DNA of 64,000 nt from Orenia marismortui DSM 5156 (GTDB lineage Bacteria > Bacillota > Halanaerobiia > Halobacteroidales > Halobacteroidaceae): positions 922,820 to 986,819 of the forward strand of contig NZ_KB900617.1 in assembly GCF_000379025.1 (NCBI RefSeq). Direction: 5' to 3'. A model generated the notes under the pieces. It made no database searches, was not told where the DNA came from, and saw only the letters and a list, made by a program, of their open reading frames with translations. Below are positions 53,676 through 61,238 of the stretch, one piece after another (the first letter of the stretch is position 1; each line of letters begins with the position of its first letter). Both the position numbers and the translations under genes were made by a program.

Positions 53676-55568
53676 TTATTTATAAAGAACCATAGCACTA
53701 ATACCAGGAACCAAAACTTCAGAACTATTAATAGTCTCCAAAACTTCTACTCCAGCCTTTTGGTCTTTAACTACTACCTTCCATTCTTCTTTATCTGGTA
53801 AATCTACAGTCTTAAATTCATGATTAGGATTTAAAATTACTAAAATTTCCTCCCAATCATCACCATTTGCATGATCTATTAACCGATACATAATTATCCC
53901 ATCCCTAGTATCAATAAATTCTAAATGTTCTTTGATATCCTTAGAATTATTCATTCTAAAGGCAGGATGTTCTTTTCTAAGCTTTATTAAACCTTTATAA
54001 TATAAAAAGCTATCTAAATTTTCAGCTTTCTTTTCCCATTCAATTTGGTTAATTCTATCAGGAGCATTATAACTATTTTCAACACCATATTTAGTACGTA
54101 ATATCTCAACTCCCCCATGTAAGAAGGGAATCCCCTGAGATGTCAATACAATAGCATTACAAAAGTTATTCATTTTAATCTTACTTTCATTACTATCTAC
54201 AGGATTGCTCTTCTCAATTTTATCCCATAGGGCCAAATCATCATGAGCAGAAACATAATTAATAACTTCTTCTGGGTTAGCAGCAAAAGAATTAATAGCA
54301 GCAACAATACCTTCTTTCACATAATTAATATTACTGATTTTACCAGTAGCATAACCTCTATCTTCTCCTCGAGTACTACCTTTAATAGCATCTCTTAAAT
54401 TATCATTAAATACCCCAATTCTTAAGTTCTTCTGCTCTCCTTTTCGCATTTGTTCTTCTTCAGCTAATGGAGAATAATCTGCCATCCAGGGTTCACCATA
54501 AATTAAAATATTAGGATCAATTTTGTGAAGAGTTTGCTCAATTAACTTCATAGTATCTTTATCATGTAAGGCCATTAAGTCAAATCTAAAGCCATCAATG
54601 TGATATTCTTCAGCCCAATATTTAACAGAATCAACAATAAATTTACGAACCATCGGATTCTCTGAAGCCACTTCATTACCACATCCTGAGCCATTAGAAA
54701 ATTCTCCACCTTCTTTCAGACGATAATAAGATTTAGGAGCTAACTTCCCAAAGCTTGAAGCCAAAGTTCTATAAGTATGGTTATAAACAACATCCATAAC
54801 TACTCTAATACCATTCCTATGTAATGCTAAAACCATCTCTTTAAACTCTCTAACTCTTGATAAAGGGTCTGTAGAATCGGTAGAATAAGAACCTTCTGGA
54901 GCATTGTAGTTCATTGGATCATAGCCCCAATTATATTCTTCATCTTTACTTTCATCGACACTACCATAATCAAATACAGGTAATAAATGAAGATGAGTAA
55001 TTCCTAACTCCTTCAAATGATCAATTCCCGTTCTAATCTTACTCCCTGCTAAAGTTGTTCCTTCCTCTGTAAAAGCTAAATATTTACCTTTATATTTCAT
55101 TCCTGAATTCGGAGAAATAGAAAAATCTCTAACATGCATCTCATAAATGATAGAATTCTCAGGTGTTTTTAAACTTGGTCGCTTATCACTCTTCCAACCC
55201 TTGGGGTTTGTTTCTTCTAAATCAATTATTGCTCCTTTTAGACCATTTTGTGACACAGATCTAGCATAAGGATCTACTGCATAATATACTTCTTCTCCAC
55301 GTTCTACTCGATAATGATAGAACTTATTCTTATGATCACCAGATAAGACTAAAGTCCAAATCCCATTATCCCCTTTATTCATCTCATATATATTATCAGC
55401 TTCTTGGAGATCAAAAGCTTCTTTATACAGAACTAGATCTACTCGCTTAGAATTAGGTGACCAAACCGAAAACTTCGTTTCTTTAGGACTATAACAAGCT
55501 CCTAATCTGTTTTGAGTACCTTGTAATCCTTTAACTTTAATATCTGAAAGATACTTAAACTGAGCCAT
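53676..55568 (-). CDS. pulA: Type I pullulanase, cytoplasmic
   Basis: GH13 debranching enzyme cleaving alpha-1,6 links in pullulan, glycogen or limit dextrins. 630 residues. N-terminal CBM48-like domain (FSVWSPNSKRVDLVLY); pullulanase signature YNWGYDP near 212; catalytic Asp in DGFRFDLM, Glu in IYGEPW and Asp in YVSAHDD. There is no signal peptide, so it acts inside the cell. Together with the phosphorylase gene just upstream it forms a route for stored or imported alpha-glucans. Confidence 0.95.
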   Translation of the reverse strand: MAQFKYLSDIKVKGLQGTQNRLGACYSPKETKFSVWSPNSKRVDLVLYKEAFDLQEADNIYEMNKGDNGIWTLVLSGDHKNKFYHYRVERGEEVYYAVDPYARSVSQNGLKGAIIDLEETNPKGWKSDKRPSLKTPENSIIYEMHVRDFSISPNSGMKYKGKYLAFTEEGTTLAGSKIRTGIDHLKELGITHLHLLPVFDYGSVDESKDEEYNWGYDPMNYNAPEGSYSTDSTDPLSRVREFKEMVLALHRNGIRVVMDVVYNHTYRTLASSFGKLAPKSYYRLKEGGEFSNGSGCGNEVASENPMVRKFIVDSVKYWAEEYHIDGFRFDLMALHDKDTMKLIEQTLHKIDPNILIYGEPWMADYSPLAEEEQMRKGEQKNLRIGVFNDNLRDAIKGSTRGEDRGYATGKISNINYVKEGIVAAINSFAANPEEVINYVSAHDDLALWDKIEKSNPVDSNESKIKMNNFCNAIVLTSQGIPFLHGGVEILRTKYGVENSYNAPDRINQIEWEKKAENLDSFLYYKGLIKLRKEHPAFRMNNSKDIKEHLEFIDTRDGIIMYRLIDHANGDDWEEILVILNPNHEFKTVDLPDKEEWKVVVKDQKAGVEVLETINSSEVLVPGISAMVLYK

Positions 55569-55861
55569 ATCATCCCCCCTCTTTTCTAGATAGGATAATT
55601 ACCATTTATCAATAAGAAAAATATAAAGTCTGATTTACAATATCTAATTCAAAAATTACTCCTTATAGTTAAAATTAGACATTATAAAGATAAATCCTTT
55701 AATAAGCAATTTAAAACTTAGATAATACTTCAAAATTATTGGTCAACATAATATATCTATAATATAATTTTTTATAAAATATTCCTTTATCATAAATATA
55801 ATACCCTTAGAAGAAACATTTTAGTTACATTCTAACTAATAATTTATTATCTTACTTAAAA
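55569..55861. other. AT-rich gap upstream of pulA
   Basis: About 290 bases with no ORF, RNA or repeat recognised; must hold the pulA promoter. Confidence 0.45.
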
Positions 55862-55893
55862 AAAAAGGTTAACCATAAATGGCTAACCTTTTT
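55862..55893 (-). terminator. Terminator of the 52-residue zinc-ribbon gene
   Basis: AAAAAGGTTAGCCA stem with its complement (one wobble), then T9 on the minus strand. Confidence 0.9.
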
Positions 55894-55903
55894 GAAGATC
55901 AAA

Positions 55904-56062
55904 TTAAAATATAAAAGAAAAACCTAAGATAGAATACATTCTATCCATTAGACTTCTACCTAAATCCTTCTTCTCTTTCAAATCACCACTACAATGCATA
56001 CAATGATCTGTAACAGTATAATTCACACTACCACAATCTGGACACTTAACTTTACTTCTCAT
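55904..56062 (-). CDS. Small zinc-ribbon protein
   Basis: 52 residues, GGAGGAG ribosome site. Four cysteines, C7-C10 (CPDCG) and C21-C24 (CMHC), make one zinc ribbon; the C-terminus (RSLMDRMYSILGFSFIF) is amphipathic to hydrophobic. No family assignment. Own terminator; sits between glgP and pulA. Confidence 0.75.
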   Translation of the reverse strand: MRSKVKCPDCGSVNYTVTDHCMHCSGDLKEKKDLGRSLMDRMYSILGFSFIF

Positions 56063-56229
56063 ACTTTACTCCTCCTTATTAACTTATTTTCTTATAGAGT
56101 TATATTTTTATACCCGTATTATAACACAACATACTAATATTCACAAGTAGCTTTTTGAGTTCTTTTTTTTGCCAAAAAATATAAATATCTTACATGATAT
56201 CTCTATTATATAAGGTTATTTAAAATAAA

Positions 56230-56267
56230 AAAAAGTTCAAGCAGCTTCCAAACTGCTTGAACTTTTT
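56230..56267 (-). terminator. Terminator of glgP
   Basis: Fifteen-pair stem AAGTTCAAGCAG with complement, 8-base loop, then T-rich run on the minus strand. Confidence 0.92.
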
Positions 56268-56275
56268 ATCTTAAA

Positions 56276-57946
56276 TTAGTTATTTTTTGGATCATAAACC
56301 AATTCATAGTAATCATTTAACATTCTGTGAGCAGAGAATTTCTCATAAGTATCTTTATGACTTTCTTTCATCATATTTACCCACTTCTCTCTATTGTCAT
56401 AGTAAGTAGGTAATACTTGATTTAATAATACATCATAAAGGTTAGTTACATCATATTCATCTAATTGAGCAAGCTTTTCATCATAGCTTCCTTCAAAGTC
56501 TTCAGCAGTCTTAGCTTCTATACCATCTGGAGAAATTGCCCAACCATTTACACCATGATTACAAGCTTCTGGCCACCATCCATCAAGTGTACTTAGGTTT
56601 AATACTCCATTCATAGCAGCCTTCATACCAGAAGTACCACTAGCTTCTTTAGGACGACGTGGGTTATTTAACCATACATCTACACCTCTAGTTAATGCAG
56701 CACCAATAGTCATATCATAATCTTCTAAGAATACTACACTATTAGGATACTTATCAGTCATAGCGATAAGGTTAGTAACAATCTTTCTACCCATATCATC
56801 TAATGGATGTGCTTTACCAGCAAATACAATTTGTACTTTACCAGACTTTAAGTATTCTTCAATGATTTCTGGCTTACTGAAGATTAAATCACTTCTCTTG
56901 TAAGGAGCGGCACGACGAGCAAATCCAATTAATAGCTTGTCTGTATCTAACTTCACTCCATTTCTTTCTTCTACAAGATCAATTAACTCTTGCTTAGCTG
57001 CTTGGTGAGCATCCCAAATCTTATCATTGTCATCATCAGCAAATGCACTAACAACTCCTGCGTCAGTCCAAGTTCCTCTATGAACTCCATTAGTAATACC
57101 TACAATTGGAGCTGCACCATCTACATGGCTCCACATTTCATTAGCAGTTTGCTCATGTAAACTAGCAACAGAGTTAGCATTTCTAGATAATCTTAATCCT
57201 GCAGCTGTCATACTAAATGGTGCTCCACCGATAGCTACCATTTGTTCTACAGTTAAGTGTTGGTAAGCTCCCATATATTTTAATAAGTTATGTGGATGAA
57301 CTTCATTTCCTGCTAATACAGGCGTATGTGTAGTAAATACTACATTCTTTCTAACTTCTCTTAATGCATCATCAAACCACATACTCTCATCTTCCATCTT
57401 TTCTCTTAATAACTCAACACCTGCAAATACAGGATGACTATCATTAAAGTGGTATACATCTGGCTCAATACCTAAAGCTCTAAGAGCTCTAACTCCACCA
57501 ATACTTAATACCATTTCCTGAGCAATTCTGTGCTCATTGAATCCACCATAAAGTCTATCTGTAATCCACTCATCACCAGCATAATTTTCTGGTACATCAG
57601 TATCTAACAAGTATAAGTCAGCATTGTCAAAACAGTCTACTTTCCATACTTTAGCATGTACATCTCTTTCTCTAATATTTACTTTTACTTTAACACCAGT
57701 ATCTTCTAAGAAATCATATCTTTCTGTTTCAAATGGGTAAGCTTTGTAAGGCTTTCCATCCTTAATAATTTGTTCATTATAACCTTGCTTCCAAAGCATC
57801 CCAATACCAATTAGATCACGATCTTGATCATAAGCAGCTTTCATGTGATCGCCAGCTAGGATACCTAAACCTCCAGAATAAATTTTAAAATCACTTGTGA
57901 TTCCATATTCCATACAGAAATATGCAACTTTTGGTTCATTAGACAT
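56276..57946 (-). CDS. glgP: Alpha-glucan phosphorylase, short GT35 form
   Basis: PLP-dependent phosphorolysis of alpha-1,4-glucans to glucose-1-phosphate. 556 residues, the short form typical of Thermotoga and anaerobic Firmicutes (classical GlgP has about 800). Begins VAYFCMEYGITSDFKIYSGGLG; PLP lysine in EASGTSGMKAAMNG. No signal peptide. A promoter at 58090-58117 precedes it; the small RNA unit lies further upstream. Partner of the debranching enzyme downstream. Confidence 0.94.
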   Translation of the reverse strand: MSNEPKVAYFCMEYGITSDFKIYSGGLGILAGDHMKAAYDQDRDLIGIGMLWKQGYNEQIIKDGKPYKAYPFETERYDFLEDTGVKVKVNIRERDVHAKVWKVDCFDNADLYLLDTDVPENYAGDEWITDRLYGGFNEHRIAQEMVLSIGGVRALRALGIEPDVYHFNDSHPVFAGVELLREKMEDESMWFDDALREVRKNVVFTTHTPVLAGNEVHPHNLLKYMGAYQHLTVEQMVAIGGAPFSMTAAGLRLSRNANSVASLHEQTANEMWSHVDGAAPIVGITNGVHRGTWTDAGVVSAFADDDNDKIWDAHQAAKQELIDLVEERNGVKLDTDKLLIGFARRAAPYKRSDLIFSKPEIIEEYLKSGKVQIVFAGKAHPLDDMGRKIVTNLIAMTDKYPNSVVFLEDYDMTIGAALTRGVDVWLNNPRRPKEASGTSGMKAAMNGVLNLSTLDGWWPEACNHGVNGWAISPDGIEAKTAEDFEGSYDEKLAQLDEYDVTNLYDVLLNQVLPTYYDNREKWVNMMKESHKDTYEKFSAHRMLNDYYELVYDPKNN

Positions 57947-58089
57947 ATTAATCCCCCTCTAGGTTATTTTTATTATATAGCTAGTTAGATTTATTTAAAT
58001 GCTTCAACAAAAGAAGCTTAAACCAAATAACTTTTTGTTATTTAGTTATAAATAATCTTCTATTATTATAAAGCAATTCAGAAAAATCT

Positions 58090-58117
58090 ATTATAATTAG
58101 ACAAAAACAGATATCAA
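58090..58117 (-). promoter_or_regulatory. Promoter of glgP
   Basis: Minus-strand TTGATA, 16-base spacer, TATAAT, about 145 bases upstream of the start codon and downstream of the small RNA terminator. Confidence 0.6.
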
Positions 58118-58171
58118 GTATAGAATTTTCTAACAATTTAAAGTTTAGAATTACTTTATAATTACAAATTA

Positions 58172-58294
58172 CAAAAAACAAATCCCCGGATTAACTTCGA
58201 AGTTAATCCGGGGAGCTCACAAAATGTAACCTTGCCCTCAAATTTTAAATAAATCAAAGACTTTATATGTAATGTAGTACTTTTTCCTCTTACA
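58172..58294 (-). ncRNA. Candidate small RNA between dinB and glgP
   Basis: Promoter-like TTGATT, 16-base spacer, TATAAT (58301-58328, minus strand) is followed by about 120 bases without an ORF and then a perfect 16-pair terminator stem (58183-58214) with TTTGTTTTTTG. An internal helix TTATGTAA with TTACATAA is visible. It could be a free small RNA or a leader of glgP. It does not match any riboswitch family I can recall. Confidence 0.55.
58183..58214 (-). terminator. Terminator of the candidate small RNA
   Basis: Perfect 32-bp palindrome TCCCCGGATTAACTTC with complement, GC-rich for this genome, then TTTGTTTTTT. Confidence 0.85.
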
Positions 58295-58300
58295 TAACAT

Positions 58301-58328
58301 ATTATACCACAATATTATAAAAAATCAA
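58301..58328 (-). promoter_or_regulatory. Promoter of the candidate small RNA
   Basis: Minus-strand TTGATT, 16-base spacer, TATAAT. Confidence 0.55.
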
Positions 58329-58466
58329 ACACAAAAGTATAGTATTTTTATAAAAAGCAATAAATCCTTTTAATAATGAAAAAAAGATAATTATAACTAT
58401 AAAATCAAAGATAATCAACTTAAATAATAATTCAAAGCTAATATTCAACAAATTATACTAAATAAA

Positions 58467-59510
58467 TTATAATAATTTTAATTGTTCGACATTATTTTTT
58501 ACTAAATTGCTTAATGTAATTCCAATTAATCTAAGCTTTTTACTTAAATCTAATTTATTAAGAAGTTGATATCCCAAGTCATAGATATCTTCTTCCTCAT
58601 AAATATAATGATTAATACTTTTACTTCTTGATAACTCCTCAAAGTCTTCATATTTTAACTTTAATACTACAGTCTTTCCTTTTACATTATTCTTAATTGC
58701 TCGATCACTTACTTTTTTACTTAAATCTCTTAAATAACCTCTTAGAACTATTTTATCTTTTGTATCACGCTTAAAAGTTATCTCTTTACCAATAGATTTT
58801 GGCAAACTAGGTGGACTTACTTTTCTATTATCTACAGCATGAGCTAAATTATACACTTGATATCCTTTTTTACCTAATAATCTGATTAAGAAATTTCTAT
58901 CTCCTTTAGCAATATCTTTAATCTTATAAAAACCCATCTCTTTTAACTTATCCTCAGTCTTAGGTCCTACCCCCCATAAATAACTGACATCTAAGGGGAA
59001 GATTATATCTTTTGCCTTAAAAGGAGATATAATTTTAAATCCATTAGGTTTATTAAAATCTGAAGCTAATTTAGCCAAGAATTTATTATAACTAACACCT
59101 ACTGAAGCTGTTAACTTTAGTTTACTTTTGATCTTTCTTTTAATTTCTTTAGCAATTTTAATACTATTCTTATCATTAGCACTCACATCTAAATAAGCTT
59201 CATCTAAAGCAAGTGGCTCTACTAAATCTGTATACTGATAAAAAATTTCTCTTATCTGTTGTGAAACCTCTTTATATTTCTGATGATTCGGTCTAAGATA
59301 AACCCCATGTGGACATAATTGCCTCGCCTTAATAATAGGCATAGCAGAGTGTACGCCATATTTTCTTGCCTCATAAGAAGCTGTACTTACTACCCCTCTC
59401 TTACTCTTACCTCCAATAATTACAGCTCTACCTTTTAGCTTGAAATTATCCCGCTGTTCAATAGAAGCATAAAAAGCATCCATATCCACATGTATAATAT
59501 TAAGTTCCAT
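58467..59510 (-). CDS. dinB: DNA polymerase IV (Y family)
   Basis: Lesion-bypass polymerase, 347 residues. Catalytic acidic residues in HVDMDAFYASIE and LALDEAYLDVS; HhH region YLWGVGPKTEDKL; little-finger domain to the end. The C-terminus lacks an obvious beta-clamp QL motif except EQLKLL, which could serve. Start ATG at 59510 behind TCTGGAG. Not linked to lexA here. Confidence 0.95.
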   Translation of the reverse strand: MELNIIHVDMDAFYASIEQRDNFKLKGRAVIIGGKSKRGVVSTASYEARKYGVHSAMPIIKARQLCPHGVYLRPNHQKYKEVSQQIREIFYQYTDLVEPLALDEAYLDVSANDKNSIKIAKEIKRKIKSKLKLTASVGVSYNKFLAKLASDFNKPNGFKIISPFKAKDIIFPLDVSYLWGVGPKTEDKLKEMGFYKIKDIAKGDRNFLIRLLGKKGYQVYNLAHAVDNRKVSPPSLPKSIGKEITFKRDTKDKIVLRGYLRDLSKKVSDRAIKNNVKGKTVVLKLKYEDFEELSRSKSINHYIYEEEDIYDLGYQLLNKLDLSKKLRLIGITLSNLVKNNVEQLKLL

Positions 59511-59528
59511 AATTAACACTCCAGATGT

Positions 59529-59588
59529 TCAATTTACAATGTACAGTTAAGTTCTTTAATTATAAATTGTTAATTATTAATTATAAAT
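59529..59588. repeat. AT-rich dispersed repeat between dinB and plsC
   Basis: CAATTTACAATGTACAG and AATTATAAATTG words like those at the bioD end and in the thiF-thiH gap; overlaps the stop codon of plsC. Confidence 0.5.
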
Positions 59589-60291
59589 TACTTTTTATCT
59601 TTTCCCGTACAATCAAGGTTAAATCATTTCTCTGTTCTTTACTTAAGCTCTCAACATAAATTGGATCTGATAAAATCAGCTCTACTTTATCACCTTTAAT
59701 CAAACCATTATTTGCTTCCCTTAACTTATAAGAACCTTTAATTGTCACTGGTACTATTGCTACTTCTTCTCTCAAAGCTATCTTTAAACTACCTCTTTTA
59801 AAATCTCCTAATTTATTAGAGCAGCTTCTTGTCCCTTCTGGAAAGATAACTAAAGATTGACCAGCATCAAATACTTTTCCTGCATCTTTAAATGCTCTCA
59901 AAGTCTGACGAAAGTCATTTCTTTTTATGAAAATACACTTCATATTTTTCATCCAACTACTAACAAAGGGCATATACCTTAATTCCCATTTTGCTATAAA
60001 AGCCTTTGGTTTATTAATATAACCTAATAATAAGGGAATATCAAAAGATCCTTGATGATTAGCTACAAATAATACTGGCTCTTCTGGTATCTTATCTTCT
60101 CCTTTAACTATAATCTCACTACCTGTAAAATCGACCAGACTTTTAGCCCAGTTTTTGGCTAATTGATTGGTATAATTTTTAACCCTATCATCTTCTCCTT
60201 TTAGCTCTAAAAATTTCATCTTAATTAGTGAGCCTAATAATGCAATTTGATATAACCAAAAATAAGTAAACCAACTAATTGTTTTAATCAT
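59581..60291 (-). CDS. plsC: 1-acyl-sn-glycerol-3-phosphate acyltransferase
   Basis: Membrane-associated acyltransferase making phosphatidic acid. 236 residues; catalytic NHQGSFD (residues 78-84), and FPEGTRS (150-156) for substrate binding; an N-terminal hydrophobic segment anchors it. The last codons lie in a dispersed repeat. Upstream of dinB on the same strand. Confidence 0.93.
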   Translation of the reverse strand: MIKTISWFTYFWLYQIALLGSLIKMKFLELKGEDDRVKNYTNQLAKNWAKSLVDFTGSEIIVKGEDKIPEEPVLFVANHQGSFDIPLLLGYINKPKAFIAKWELRYMPFVSSWMKNMKCIFIKRNDFRQTLRAFKDAGKVFDAGQSLVIFPEGTRSCSNKLGDFKRGSLKIALREEVAIVPVTIKGSYKLREANNGLIKGDKVELILSDPIYVESLSKEQRNDLTLIVREKIKSNL

Positions 60292-60368
60292 ATGTTTCCC
60301 CTTCTTCCCAAATATATAATCTTAATTCTATAGATAATTATAAATTATTTGAGCTTTTAAAGCAAAAA

Positions 60369-60394
60369 TAAGTTGCCTACTTAAAGGCAACTTA
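60369..60394 (-). terminator. Terminator of the glutaredoxin-like gene
   Basis: TAAGTTGCC and GGCAACTTA arms with an 8-base loop, then TTTTTG on the minus strand. Confidence 0.9.
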
Positions 60395-60401
60395 CAAATC
60401 T

Positions 60402-60635
60402 TTAACTATATTTTCCTTCTAAATATTCTATAATTTTTCTAGAATCATTAACTACAGTTCCATCACTATCTTCTATTACCGGAACTTTAATTTGGCCTGA
60501 TAATTCTTTAATCTTAGTTCTCTTTGCTTTATCCTTAGGGACTTCAACAGTCTCATAGTCCAATTCCATCTCATCTAATTTATTACGTACCTTAATACAG
60601 AAAGGACAAGTTTGAAATTGATATAACTTAATCAT
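60402..60635 (-). CDS. Glutaredoxin-like protein with CPFC
   Basis: 77 residues, glutaredoxin/GST N-terminal fold. Redox motif CPFC near residue 10, cis-proline in IKVPVIED, and SRKIIEYLE at the end. Start ATG at 60635 has a 7-base gap from GGAGGG. Likely cytoplasmic thiol-disulfide exchange. Sits upstream of the next minus-strand transcripts with its own terminator. Confidence 0.88.
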   Translation of the reverse strand: MIKLYQFQTCPFCIKVRNKLDEMELDYETVEVPKDKAKRTKIKELSGQIKVPVIEDSDGTVVNDSRKIIEYLEGKYS

Positions 60636-60788
60636 TAACATTCCCTCCTTTAAGAATTTTATCTAGCTTATAACTATTACTATTGTTCTGGATAATAGGA
60701 ATAATTCCTGCTTGGATTTAAAATTAATATCTACTTTATTATATATTATTCCAAATAAAAGTATTCTTAAAACTAAGAGGATAAAATA

Positions 60789-60998
60789 TTATGTGAAGAA
60801 ATCAAATATATTACCTAACATACTGACATCTGCTTTAAATAGTTCTGTATACTTACACTTAGTACAGGTAACAGTAGTAAATTTCTTATTCTGTATATCA
60901 AACATCTTAGATAATCCACTACCAGTAGCTGCAAACTTATCAGTCTCATAATTTCTATTACCACATTTAGGACATTGATAATTATCTATTTCAGACAT
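60789..60998 (-). CDS. Zinc-ribbon protein, COG3478/DUF2082 type
   Basis: 69 residues. Two CxxC pairs (CPKCG and CTKC), followed by ATGSGLSKMFDIQNKKFTTV that is the hallmark of this predicted nucleic-acid-binding group, and the C-terminal LGNIFDFF. Function unknown. Confidence 0.85.
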   Translation of the reverse strand: MSEIDNYQCPKCGNRNYETDKFAATGSGLSKMFDIQNKKFTTVTCTKCKYTELFKADVSMLGNIFDFFT

Positions 60999-61072
60999 TA
61001 TAATACCTCCTTTGCTATTATTATACTAATTATTTCTATTATTTAATAGAGTAAATAGTAATATTTTATAAG

Positions 61073-61183
61073 TGTAAAGAGAGATTTTTGGGTGATAGGA
61101 GTTAGGTGATAGGAGTTAGTAAGGTCTTCCTACCTCCTATTTCCTAAAGACTAACTCCGAAAGTGTCGCTTTATCTTTCTATA
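61073..61183. repeat. Dispersed repeat with imperfect inverted ends, copy 2
   Basis: Shares GTTAGTAAGGTCTTCCTAC and CTAACTCCGAAA..TGTCGCTTTATC with 24754-24872; contains a tandem GTGATAGGAGTTAG. Confidence 0.75.
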
Positions 61184-61207
61184 ATCTAATCAAAATTTAT
61201 ATTCTGA

Positions 61208-61237
61208 TATAGAAAAGGTGCCAAAAGGCACCTTTTT
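61208..61237 (-). terminator. Terminator of the sulfur-transfer fusion gene
   Basis: AAAAGGTGCC and GGCACCTTTT with a 4-base loop, then CTATATC on the minus strand. Confidence 0.88.
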
Positions 61238-61238
61238 A

